NCBI GenBank assembly: GCA_910587075.1
Contig: CAJUKE010000002.1
Span: forward strand, 1 to 64,000
Direction of reading: 5' to 3'
DNA: 64,000 nt
DNA from: an uncultured Muribaculaceae bacterium
Lineage (GTDB): Bacteria > Bacteroidota > Bacteroidia > Bacteroidales > Muribaculaceae
In this document: positions 53,289-61,261 of the stretch, piece after piece
Layout: each line of letters opens with the position of its first letter
How positions within the stretch are numbered: position 1 is the stretch's first letter
Notes under the pieces: generated by a model
Database searches by the model: none
Told to the model about the DNA's origin: nothing
Seen by the model: the letters and a program-made list of their open reading frames with translations, nothing else
Translations under genes and position numbers: made by a program

Positions 53289-55496
53289 ATGTTAAAAACT
53301 TTTGCAAAAGTAGCTCTCGCGGCTTCCGCGGCGCTGATGTCACAGTCGGGGGCGGCGCAGGACCTGCTTGCCGGGAAACCGATTTTTCCGCTTGGCGAGG
53401 CCAAGACGTGGAGCAATGGAGATGCCTCATACACCTTCATAACCGAGGACCTTTCGAAACTTGTAGCCACTCCTCAGAACACGTCCAATGTGTATCTGTA
53501 TCCCGAGAACGGCGCGATCAATACCGAGGAGAACCAGCGCAAGGGCGCGCAGTCGTTCTATGTCGATATGGAGGCGGTCAACGATGTGGCCTATGTGATG
53601 ACCACCTGGGAGGGCGCGGCGGCTTCGAGCTTCAACATCTATCTGACTGACTCGGAGCCGACCACAGACATACTCTCGACCACTCCTACTTACTCCGCCA
53701 CGAATCTGGGGCAGTACACCGAGAACACCGCCGTGCTTCCCGAAGGTAGCCGCGGCCGCTATCTCGTGTTCCAGCCCGTCGACGCCACCAACTGGGGTTG
53801 GGGCATAAAGATCCGCTCGATAGCCGCTACCGGGCCGGTTGACGACGTGCTCACCGCATTCACCCTCTCGACCGCCTTCGTCCAGCTTGCCACTCCGACC
53901 GATGTGGCCATGACGTTCAAGAATCAGAACGGGCTTGACATAGCCGCCGACAAGGTGACGGTGACCGTGAGCGACAACGCGACCTACGCCGAGGGCAAGC
54001 TGACCATCACCACCGGCGAATCCGCGCTGTTCACGGCGACTATGGGTGATGTCGCGCTGACCGCCACGGTTTACGCAATGGTAGCTCCCGCCCTCCCCGA
54101 CGAGGTTGCCATCATGGCTCCGATTTTCACCAACACCAAAACCGAGTTCAACGGCACCGCCGGCTTCATCGTGGCCTATAACGGCGGAGCTAAGGAGCTT
54201 GGCCGGGTATCGTTTGCCGACGGCACGGTAGCTGCCGCATTCGCCGATACCCGTTGCGTGTTCTTCTACAACAACAGCCCTGAAATCATGGGTGGCTGGA
54301 ACGTGGAGATTAATCCCACGGAGAAGAATTATGGCGCTCTGTACATCGACATCTTCGGTACCAAGGACGTGACGGGCAATGTCGTATTCGAACGCACCAC
54401 AGCTATCGGCGACAACCACCCCTTCACCCTCAAGGCCGGGGAATGGACCACGGTAGAGGTGCCTCTGGTAGGTGAAACGATGCTTTACACAATGTCGGTG
54501 CGCTTTGACGACGCGAATGTGTCGGACATCCTGCTCTCAAACATCTACTTCTCGGCAATGGTCGATAACGACGACACCGAAGCCCCCGTGCTGGGCGAGA
54601 TAACCGCCCTGAGCGCCATGACGGGTGTCACACTCTCGTTCTCGGCAACGGACGCCGCCAAAACCATCTACTACACCATCAACGACGGGAGTAAGAACTA
54701 TGTGCTCAACGCGCCCTCGGGCGAAACCGTGGAGCAGGCGATCAGTGGTCTGACCCCCGACACCGAGTACACCTTCACCATCACCGCGAGCGACGGCAAG
54801 AACAAATCGTCGAAGACCATCGTGGCAAAAACCAACCCGCTCTCGATACCCTCCGCACCCGCTCCGGCCCATACGCGCGACAAGATGCGCGCCATATTCT
54901 GCCCCGCCTACGGCGTGACACCCGAACAGGTGCGCTTTGACAACTGGGGCTCAGCCGCCCGCGGCGAAAAGATAAAGGACGCTGAGAACAACGAACTCTT
55001 CTATCTGTCAAACTATGGCAACGGCCAGTGGGGCGGCATTGTGGACTTCCAGCTTGCGATCGGAGCCGCCACGACTTTCCACATCGACATCTACGGCGAC
55101 TTCGTGCAGGGTGAAATCGTGATTTACCCCGTATGGCTTGACGAGGTGGCACCCCAGGCCGAGGGTGTGCACATCGCAAAGACGATCGAACCCGACCGCT
55201 GGAATTCGATCGACATCCCGATGGCCGATTTCGGCTACGAGGTTAACTGCGGCAAGCCCGTGTTCCAGGTGGCCCTTACCAACTCGACTCTCAATAACTT
55301 CGCCGTAAACAACCTTTACTTCTGGAGCGACGAGGTTATCACCGGCGTTGAGGCTGTTGAGGCCGAGCGCGAGGGTAAGGTCGACGTATACACCCTGCAG
55401 GGTGTGAAGGTGCGCGGCGGCGTTGAGGCTGCCGATGCCCTCGAAGGTCTCCCCGGCGGACTCTACATAGTAGGTGGCCGCAAGGTGGCCAAGTAA
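53289..55496 (+). CDS. Large secreted protein with fibronectin type III domain and type IX tail
   Basis: Protein of 735 residues, last gene of the locus, with a signal peptide (ends near SGAAQD). It reads as several beta domains. An N-terminal jelly-roll-like part (about 20-180). A middle part with two segments alike to binding domains (SFADGTVAAAFADTRCVFFYNNSPEIMGGWNVEINP and, later, RFDNWGSAARGEKIKDAEN). A fibronectin type III unit (about 435-520, GLTPDTEYTFTITASDGKNKS). The C-terminal sorting tail reads VYTLQGVKVRGGVEAA, GGLYIVGGRKVAK. No catalytic motif is visible. It may bind glucan at the surface. Best called hypothetical. Confidence 0.72.
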   Translation: MLKTFAKVALAASAALMSQSGAAQDLLAGKPIFPLGEAKTWSNGDASYTFITEDLSKLVATPQNTSNVYLYPENGAINTEENQRKGAQSFYVDMEAVNDVAYVMTTWEGAAASSFNIYLTDSEPTTDILSTTPTYSATNLGQYTENTAVLPEGSRGRYLVFQPVDATNWGWGIKIRSIAATGPVDDVLTAFTLSTAFVQLATPTDVAMTFKNQNGLDIAADKVTVTVSDNATYAEGKLTITTGESALFTATMGDVALTATVYAMVAPALPDEVAIMAPIFTNTKTEFNGTAGFIVAYNGGAKELGRVSFADGTVAAAFADTRCVFFYNNSPEIMGGWNVEINPTEKNYGALYIDIFGTKDVTGNVVFERTTAIGDNHPFTLKAGEWTTVEVPLVGETMLYTMSVRFDDANVSDILLSNIYFSAMVDNDDTEAPVLGEITALSAMTGVTLSFSATDAAKTIYYTINDGSKNYVLNAPSGETVEQAISGLTPDTEYTFTITASDGKNKSSKTIVAKTNPLSIPSAPAPAHTRDKMRAIFCPAYGVTPEQVRFDNWGSAARGEKIKDAENNELFYLSNYGNGQWGGIVDFQLAIGAATTFHIDIYGDFVQGEIVIYPVWLDEVAPQAEGVHIAKTIEPDRWNSIDIPMADFGYEVNCGKPVFQVALTNSTLNNFAVNNLYFWSDEVITGVEAVEAEREGKVDVYTLQGVKVRGGVEAADALEGLPGGLYIVGGRKVAK

Positions 55497-55530
55497 CGGA
55501 GGCCATTCGCGAACCTGATTATCGACAATT

Positions 55531-55563
55531 GCCCCGGAGGTCCGAACGATGGACTGCCGGGGC
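55531..55563. terminator. Bidirectional terminator between convergent genes
   Basis: GCCCCGG (55531-55537) pairs with CCGGGGC (55557-55563), with GTCC/GGAC pairing inside and a 7-base loop. It sits between the end of the glucan locus and the end of the DUF4491 gene. Flanking T-runs are weak (ATTTT downstream). Confidence 0.6.
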
Positions 55564-55584
55564 ATAGTCATTTTCCGGGGGGTG

Positions 55585-55899
55585 TCAATCAAGAGCCCTG
55601 CCGGAGCGGCGTCGGGGATTGGCGGGGAACCATCCCTTGCGGACGCGCTCGGCCTGCTCGGCCACTTCCTTGATGCTCCAGAAAGAGGAGAAGGCTGTGA
55701 CCGCCAACAGGCAGGAAAGAAACCCCTGGGTGAATAGCGCTCCGGCCGAAGCCACTATCCCCGCGAGGGCGAAAGCCCACTTAACCTTTTGTCCGAAATA
55801 GTACTCCCCTTTGATCACGAGGGGGTGGAATATTCCTATTATGAGAAAGGTGCAGGCTCCTACGGCCAGTCCTTCCCAATTGAGTGCTTCGCAATCCAT
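55585..55899 (-). CDS. DUF4491 family small membrane protein
   Basis: Inner-membrane protein of 104 residues with three hydrophobic segments: LAVGACTFLIIGIFHPLVI, WAFALAGIVASAGALF and LSCLLAVTAFSSFW. The IFHPLVIKGEYYFG block is the DUF4491 signature. The C-terminal part (KEVAEQAERVRKGWFPANP) is conserved in the family. Function unknown. It is preceded by an unusual structured leader (55900-56050). Confidence 0.88.
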   Translation of the reverse strand: MDCEALNWEGLAVGACTFLIIGIFHPLVIKGEYYFGQKVKWAFALAGIVASAGALFTQGFLSCLLAVTAFSSFWSIKEVAEQAERVRKGWFPANPRRRSGRALD

Positions 55900-56050
55900 A
55901 ACTTGTCAACAGAAATACTTGTTACTCCCGCCTGCTACCCGACTTACAGAGCTCACCCCCGTTGGGAGGGTCTCAACCGATAACCGCGTGGCTGCCGCAT
56001 AGGGCCAATGGCATTCGGCGGGCTTTCAGAAACATTTAACAAATTCTTAT
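55900..56050 (-). promoter_or_regulatory. Possible structured leader of the DUF4491 gene
   Basis: GCCCGCC region at 56022-56017 (minus strand CCCGCC) can close with GGCGGG at 55932-55927, enclosing about 85 bases. Inside, ACCCTC (about 55973-55968) pairs with GGGGGT (about 55962-55957) around CCAAC. It ends about 27 bases before the start codon. No known riboswitch consensus was recognised. A near -7 match, TAACTTCG, is at about 56062-56055. Confidence 0.35.
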
Positions 56051-56408
56051 GCCGCGAAGTTAGCCATTCCCCTGGATTTTCCCGCCTCAAAGGTTACATT
56101 TCGCCTTTCCTTAAGCGCCGCTTTTTCGTATTTTTTTCGTCAAGCGGCTGTTTGGTCCAACATTTCAAGGGTCTGGAGTCGGCGGGGTGGCGCCTTCCTA
56201 ACTGCCGACATCGCGAAGTTACGCTCCCGCCGCGCCAATCCGTATGCGATAATGCAACTCTGCGCGAAAATAACTTTTCGAAGAGGGGGGCTGGCTCCGT
56301 CGGACAAGTCGGACAGGTCGGACGAGTCGGACATTGGGGAAACCGGGGTGAAACGGGGTGGGGAACGGAGGTGTTCCGATAAAAGAAAGCGGCATTGAAA
56401 TCGCGACA
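56051..56408. other. Gene-free stretch with inverted repeat and 9-base tandem repeat
   Basis: No supported gene. GCCGCTT/AAGCGGC (56117-56123 with 56142-56148) spans T-rich sequence and may be a terminator. Then comes a 9-base tandem repeat at 56299-56334. The small open frames here do not resemble proteins. Confidence 0.5.
56299..56334 (+). repeat. 9-base tandem repeat, four units
   Basis: Four consecutive units GTCGGACAA, GTCGGACAG, GTCGGACGA and GTCGGACAT. It lies between the DUF4491 gene and the lower-GC ATPase gene. A mini-satellite; variable copy number between strains is likely. Confidence 0.9.
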
Positions 56409-56440
56409 TTTGGTGGTCTTGGGGATTTTGTGTAATTTTG
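56409..56440 (+). promoter_or_regulatory. Promoter of the ATPase gene
   Basis: TTTG (56409-56412), 20 bases, TAATTTTG (56433-56440): full matches to both elements. Transcription would start near 56444, about 30 bases before the ATG. Confidence 0.8.
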
Positions 56441-56474
56441 CAACAGCGGTTACAGTAACAGCCGTTGCATTAGT

Positions 56475-57788
56475 ATGAAGTTCTACGACAGAGAAATAGA
56501 GACGCTGACGCTCCGAAAGATTGAGGAAACGTCGCGACAGTACGCGCAGATGACTGTGATTACCGGTCGCCGACGCATAGGCAAAACCACGCTTATAAAG
56601 CACGCTTATGGCGCTGATGATATGATTTACTTTTTTGTGGCCCGGAAAAGCGAGACTCTGCTTTGCGCGGAGCTTGCTGATACCATCCGTGACCGTTTAG
56701 GCGAGGAGATCGGCGAATTTAACAGCATGGCGAGACTCTTCTCCGCCATAATGCAAATAGCCAAACGCCGACACTTTACCCTTGTGTTCGATGAGTTTCA
56801 GAACTTCAAGTATGTCAATGAAGCCTTCTTCAGCGATATGCAGAATGTGTGGGACTCCAACAAGCAGGAGGCAAAAATAAACCTGGTGATATGCGGCTCG
56901 CTGTACTCGATGATGACCAAAATCTTTGACGACCGTAAGGAGCCTCTCTACGGACGCGCTACTTCGAGGATGCGTCTGCGTGAATTTCCTCTGCGGACTC
57001 TGCGCGAGATTATGCGTGAAAACAATCCCGACTATGCGCCCGACGACCTGTTGGCTATGTATATGATTACGGGTGGAGTGGCCAAATATGTCGAACAGTT
57101 GGTGCAGGCCGGTGCCTTCATAAAGGATAAGATTCTGGATTCGGTACTCTCGTTCGGTTCGTATTTTATCGAGGAGGGTAAGGAGTTGCTGTCGGATGAG
57201 TTCGGGAAGGACTACGGCAATTACTTCTCGATTTTATCCGCGATCGCGTCAGGATTCAACGAGCGCGGAGAAATCAAGTCATACACAGGCATTGAGGCCG
57301 GGGGGTATCTTGAAAAACTCGAAAACACATACGACCTGCTTTACCGCTATCGTCCGTATCTTGCCGCAGCGGGTAGCCGGAATGTGAAATACGGCATCAA
57401 AGATAATTTCCTCAACTTTTGGTTTCGGTTCATTTATAAGTATCGAAGCGCTGTGGAGATTGGCAATCTGAATTATGTCAGGGAGAAAGTCGGGGCCGAC
57501 TATGACACGTTCTCAGGCTGGATTCTTGAACGTTACTTCCGTCAGATGTACCGCGAGACGGGACTTTACAACATAGTGACTAACTATTGGGAGAAAGAGG
57601 GACGCAACGAAATAGACCTGATCGCGGTGAACGAGGCAGACCGAGAAATAGTCATTGGCGAGGTCAAGCGGAACAAGAACCGGATTGACCTCCACAAGCT
57701 TGAGGCGAAATCAGAAACCATATGCCGGAAGCAGAAAGGGTGGCGGATCGGCTACGTCGGTCTTTCACTTGATGATATGGAGCCGTGA
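56475..57788 (+). CDS. P-loop ATPase with C-terminal nuclease-like domain (DUF234 type)
   Basis: Protein of 437 residues of the archaeal-type AAA ATPase family common in Bacteroidota. Walker A GRRRIGKTT (31-39), Walker B LVFDEF (103-108). A winged-helix-like segment is near 270-330. The C-terminal domain has NEIDLIA (Glu379, Asp381) and IGEVK (Glu396, Lys398), the layout of a PD-(D/E)XK nuclease. Clearly lower in GC than its neighbours, with more A-rich codons, so it is probably a mobile cargo gene. It has its own strong promoter. Such genes are often found as lone genes with unclear, perhaps defence, roles. Confidence 0.85.
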   Translation: MKFYDREIETLTLRKIEETSRQYAQMTVITGRRRIGKTTLIKHAYGADDMIYFFVARKSETLLCAELADTIRDRLGEEIGEFNSMARLFSAIMQIAKRRHFTLVFDEFQNFKYVNEAFFSDMQNVWDSNKQEAKINLVICGSLYSMMTKIFDDRKEPLYGRATSRMRLREFPLRTLREIMRENNPDYAPDDLLAMYMITGGVAKYVEQLVQAGAFIKDKILDSVLSFGSYFIEEGKELLSDEFGKDYGNYFSILSAIASGFNERGEIKSYTGIEAGGYLEKLENTYDLLYRYRPYLAAAGSRNVKYGIKDNFLNFWFRFIYKYRSAVEIGNLNYVREKVGADYDTFSGWILERYFRQMYRETGLYNIVTNYWEKEGRNEIDLIAVNEADREIVIGEVKRNKNRIDLHKLEAKSETICRKQKGWRIGYVGLSLDDMEP

Positions 57789-57869
57789 CACGGGGGCGGG
57801 GGTGTGGCGGCGAAAAAGGGGGTGGAAATGAGGTGGAAAACGGGATGGGTGCGGTTTCGGGGAGGATTT

Positions 57870-57902
57870 TTTGGCGTATGTGAAATATTGTTGCTATATT
57901 TG
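57870..57902 (+). promoter_or_regulatory. Promoter of the DUF349 gene
   Basis: TTTG (57870-57873), 21 bases, TATATTTG (57895-57902): full matches to both elements. Predicted start near 57906, leader of about 67 bases. Confidence 0.8.
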
Positions 57903-57972
57903 GCGGTGTTTTTGCGCCCGTGCCCCCGCGGGGATGCGGGCTTTGTGCCCAACTCTAACTTAATTCCCTTTT

Positions 57973-59916
57973 ATGGAAATCTCTCAGCAGGACCTCGCTC
58001 CCGTACAGAAGGACGAAGCCTTAAAGACCCCCGAGGCCGCTATCGAGACTGTCGAAGCGACCGAAACCTCTGCGAACGCAACTGAAGCCGCCAAGGCCGA
58101 TGCCCCCGACGGGGACGCTCCCCTGGAGGTAGAGAACGAGATGGCCGAGGCCATCGAGGCCGCCGGCGACGGCTGCCCCGCCGAGCCGGCGGACAACGAG
58201 AAGAGCCGCCCGGACCTCCGCACGAAGGAGGATGTGATCGCGGCGCTCAAGGAGCTTGCCGAAGCCGACGCGGCCCGCGTGGGACGCGACGAGCTGGCGT
58301 ACCTCAAACAGCGTTTCTACGCTATCCACAACGCCGAGGCCGAGGCCCTGCGCGACGAGTTTGTGGCCGGCGGAGGTGCCCCGGAGGATTTCAAGCCCGC
58401 TCTCGACCCCGCGGAAGAGGAGTTCAAGGCCCTGCTGGCCACCGTGAAAGAGAAGAAGGCCGCTCTGCTTGCCGCCGAGGAGGCCGCCAAGGCTGAGAAC
58501 CTGGCCCGCAAGCAGGCGCTGATCGCCGAGCTGAAGGGGCTTTCGGAGGATGCCGACAACGCCAACCGCGTGTTCCCCCGCGTGAAGGAGATCCAGGCCG
58601 AGTTCAAGGAGATCGGCGAGGTGCCCGCCACGGAGGCCACCGACCTCTGGAAGGAGTTCCAGGGCACCGTAGAGCAGTTCTACGACCAGCTCAAAATCAA
58701 CAAGGACCTCCGCGACTACGACTTCCGCAAAAACCTGGAGCTGAAGACGCTCCTTTGCGAGGAGGCCGAGAAGCTCGACCAGGAGGAGGATATAGTGCTC
58801 GCCTTCAAGCGTCTGCAGAACTTCCACGACGAGTGGCGCCAGACCGGCCCGGTGGCCAAGGAGGTGCGCGACGAGATCTGGAACCGCTTCAAGGACGCCT
58901 CGTCGGTGATCCGCAAGAAATACCAGGCCTTCTTCGAGGAGCGCAAGGCCCGCGAGGAGGCCAACGAGAAGGCCAAGACCGAGATATGCGAGCGCGTCGA
59001 GGCGCTTGACTTCGACAATATCAAGTCGTACGCCGGGTGGGATGAGATGACCAACGTCATCCTCCAGGCCCAGAAGGATTGGAAGGAGCTTGGCTACGCC
59101 TCGCGCAAGGCCAACAACGCGCTTTTCGCCCGCTTCCGCGCCGTGTGCGATCGTTTCTTCACCCTCAAGGCCGAGCGTTACCGCGCCATGAAGGACGAGC
59201 TCCAGGCCAACCTTGCCAAGAAGACGGCGCTCTGCGAGAAGGCCGAGGCCCTGAGCCAGTCGACCGACTGGCGCAAGACCGCCGACCAGCTCGTCGCGCT
59301 GCAGAAGGAGTGGAAGACCATCGGCACCGTGCCCCGCAAGCACTCCGACGCCGTATGGCAGCGCTTCCAGAAGGCGTGTGACTCCTTCTTCGAGAACCGC
59401 AAGAAGAACCTCAGCGAGTCGCGCTCGACCGAGGAGGCCAACCTTGCGGAGAAGCGCCAGGTGATAGCCGACCTGAAGGCGATTCCCGCCGACATGCCCC
59501 GCAACGAGGCCATGCCTAAGGTTAAGGAGCTTCAGGCCAAGTGGAATAGCATAGGCCACGTTCCCTTCCGCGAGAAGGACAAGGTTTACGCCGAGTACCG
59601 CGCCGTGTGCGACGCGTTCTACAACCGCGAGGGTGACCGCGGCGACCGCGGCATGTCGCGCTTCGAGGACGTAATCAAGGAGATCGGCTCCGACCAGCAG
59701 AAGCTCTACCGCGAACGCGAGCGCGTGCAGCGCGCCTGCGAAATCAAGCGCAACGAGCTCAAGACCTACGAGAACAACCTCGGCTTCCTCTCGTCGAAGA
59801 GCAAGGCGGGCGACTCGATGGTGCGCGAAATGGAGCGCCGCATCCAGCGCATCAAGGACGACCTGGCCGCGACCGAGGCTAAAATCAAACTCATCGACGC
59901 GAAACTAAAAGGTTGA
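57973..59916 (+). CDS. DUF349 repeat protein
   Basis: Cytoplasmic protein of 647 residues, acidic at the N-terminus (about 1-75) and then almost wholly helical. Several DUF349 units of about 70 residues repeat the pattern of a conserved tryptophan and phenylalanine (ATDLWKEFQGTVEQFYDQL, RDEIWNRFKDASSVIRKKYQAFFEERK, SDAVWQRFQKACDSFFENRKKN, DKVYAEYRAVCDAFY). It ends with a coiled coil. The family function is not settled. The next gene starts two bases after its stop, so they are probably one operon. Confidence 0.9.
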   Translation: MEISQQDLAPVQKDEALKTPEAAIETVEATETSANATEAAKADAPDGDAPLEVENEMAEAIEAAGDGCPAEPADNEKSRPDLRTKEDVIAALKELAEADAARVGRDELAYLKQRFYAIHNAEAEALRDEFVAGGGAPEDFKPALDPAEEEFKALLATVKEKKAALLAAEEAAKAENLARKQALIAELKGLSEDADNANRVFPRVKEIQAEFKEIGEVPATEATDLWKEFQGTVEQFYDQLKINKDLRDYDFRKNLELKTLLCEEAEKLDQEEDIVLAFKRLQNFHDEWRQTGPVAKEVRDEIWNRFKDASSVIRKKYQAFFEERKAREEANEKAKTEICERVEALDFDNIKSYAGWDEMTNVILQAQKDWKELGYASRKANNALFARFRAVCDRFFTLKAERYRAMKDELQANLAKKTALCEKAEALSQSTDWRKTADQLVALQKEWKTIGTVPRKHSDAVWQRFQKACDSFFENRKKNLSESRSTEEANLAEKRQVIADLKAIPADMPRNEAMPKVKELQAKWNSIGHVPFREKDKVYAEYRAVCDAFYNREGDRGDRGMSRFEDVIKEIGSDQQKLYRERERVQRACEIKRNELKTYENNLGFLSSKSKAGDSMVREMERRIQRIKDDLAATEAKIKLIDAKLKG

Positions 59917-59918
59917 CT

Positions 59919-60299
59919 ATGACGGAAGAAGAACTTAAACGCCTTGCCGCTGACACCGACGGATTAGCCTCGTACGAGCACATCGCCAACCATATCGGCA
60001 CTATCGACGACGAAGACCTCGCCCGGGTGATCGACCGCCTTGAGCAGGTCGACATCAACGGCCAGTTTGCCGTGAGCGCCGCCCGCTACCTTTTCGCCAC
60101 CGACAGCGAGCGCTTCGCCTCCGCTGTGAACCGCCTGATAGCCATCGGCATAGAGAAGGACCGCGACCGCTCCTACATAGGCTCGCTGCTGCAGAGTGTC
60201 TACGGGGCCGACTATGCCGAGCGCGCCGCCGAGCTTTCGGCCGCCGACGACAATTTCCGCCGCATCTACAAGAGGCTTTTCAACCAGTCGCCTATCTGA
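59919..60299 (+). CDS. Small conserved hypothetical protein
   Basis: Protein of 126 residues using the ATG at 59919, two bases after the DUF349 stop. Acidic and helical, with no signal peptide, cysteine or known motif (EEELKRLAADTDGLASYEHIA, VSAARYLFATDSERFASAV). Its tight link to the DUF349 gene suggests a joint function. I do not recognise the family. Confidence 0.75.
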   Translation: MTEEELKRLAADTDGLASYEHIANHIGTIDDEDLARVIDRLEQVDINGQFAVSAARYLFATDSERFASAVNRLIAIGIEKDRDRSYIGSLLQSVYGADYAERAAELSAADDNFRRIYKRLFNQSPI

Positions 60300-60300
60300 G

Positions 60301-60357
60301 CGCCCCCCTCTTCGGAGGGGTGCTCAATGGAGCTGTTTCTCATTGAAAAACAGCTTT
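60301..60357 (+). terminator. Two hairpins after the DUF349 operon
   Basis: CCCCTC-TTCG-GAGGGG (about 60305-60320) has a stable TTCG loop. AGCTGTTT pairs with AAACAGCT (about 60331-60355) and TTTC follows. Possibly a weak terminator before the cyclophilin gene. Confidence 0.5.
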
Positions 60358-60379
60358 CAGGAACCGACATTTTTCCGAT

Positions 60380-61261
60380 ATGAAGAAATCCATAATATGG
60401 GCTGTCGTGGCGGTGTGCGCTCTCGCCGCAGGCGCCGCCGCGCTCACGACCGCCAAAAAGAAAACCACCCGCATGACTGACAAAACCACCGCCGACGCGA
60501 CTGCCGCCGCGGGCGACGCGCTCGTAGATATAAAGACCACCGCCGGCGACCTCACGGTGCGCCTCTTCGGCGATACCCCCAAACACCGCGACAACTTCCT
60601 GAAGCTGGTAAAGGAGGGGTATTACGACGGCGTGCTGTTTCACCGCGTAATCAATGAGTTCATGATCCAGACCGGCGACCCCGAATCGAAGAACGCCCCC
60701 GCCGGGAAGATGCTCGGCGCGGGAGGCCCCGGCTACAATGTGGACGCCGAAATCGTGTATCCCAAGCACTTCCATAAGTACGGCGCCCTCGCCGCCGCCC
60801 GCCAGGGCGACCAGGTGAACCCCGAGCGCCGCTCGTCGGGCTCGCAGTTCTACATCGTGACCGGCAAGACCTACAACGACTCGACGCTGGCCCAGATGGA
60901 GCAGCGCGCCCAGCAGATGCAGATCAAGGAGATATTCGACCGACTGGCATCGGAGCGCCGCGACTCCATAATGAATATGCGCCGCAACCGCGATATGATG
61001 GGCCTGCAGGCCCTCCAGGACGAGCTGGTGAAGATGGCGCAGACCGAGGCCCAGGCCCATCCGGCGCTCCTCACCGCCGAGCAGCGCGAGGCTTACAAGA
61101 CCGTCGGCGGCGCGCCGCACCTCGACGGGCAGTATACCGTGTTCGGCGAGGTGGTCAAGGGGCTCGATGTGGTCAAGAAGATCGAGACCGCCGAGACCGA
61201 CGGCCGCGACCGTCCCAAGGAGGATATCCGCGTAATATCAATGAAGGTAGTGAAGGAGTGA
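60380..61261 (+). CDS. Cyclophilin-type peptidyl-prolyl isomerase, exported
   Basis: Proline isomerase of 293 residues with an N-terminal hydrophobic anchor (IIWAVVAVCALAAGAAAL), so periplasmic. The catalytic arginine is in LFHRVINEFMIQTGD; SSGSQFYIVTG is the second hallmark. Between that and the final LDGQYTVFGEVVKGLDVVKKI lies a charged helical insert of about 70 residues (MQIKEIFDRLASERRDS, LLTAEQREAY), longer than in the classical fold. Its stop overlaps the peptidase start as GTGA. Confidence 0.9.
   Translation: MKKSIIWAVVAVCALAAGAAALTTAKKKTTRMTDKTTADATAAAGDALVDIKTTAGDLTVRLFGDTPKHRDNFLKLVKEGYYDGVLFHRVINEFMIQTGDPESKNAPAGKMLGAGGPGYNVDAEIVYPKHFHKYGALAAARQGDQVNPERRSSGSQFYIVTGKTYNDSTLAQMEQRAQQMQIKEIFDRLASERRDSIMNMRRNRDMMGLQALQDELVKMAQTEAQAHPALLTAEQREAYKTVGGAPHLDGQYTVFGEVVKGLDVVKKIETAETDGRDRPKEDIRVISMKVVKE

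Noticed and set aside
55900..56060. A tRNA gene upstream of the DUF4491 gene
   Set aside because: There is no GGTTCRA T-loop or proper acceptor stem on either strand, despite several GC-rich stems.
56299..56334. Start of a CRISPR array
   Set aside because: The units are only nine bases long and directly adjacent, with no spacers.
56008..56382. A 124-codon frame in the spacer before the ATPase gene
   Set aside because: It runs through the 9-base repeat (giving VGQVGQVGRVG), has no family features and has no conserved-looking start.
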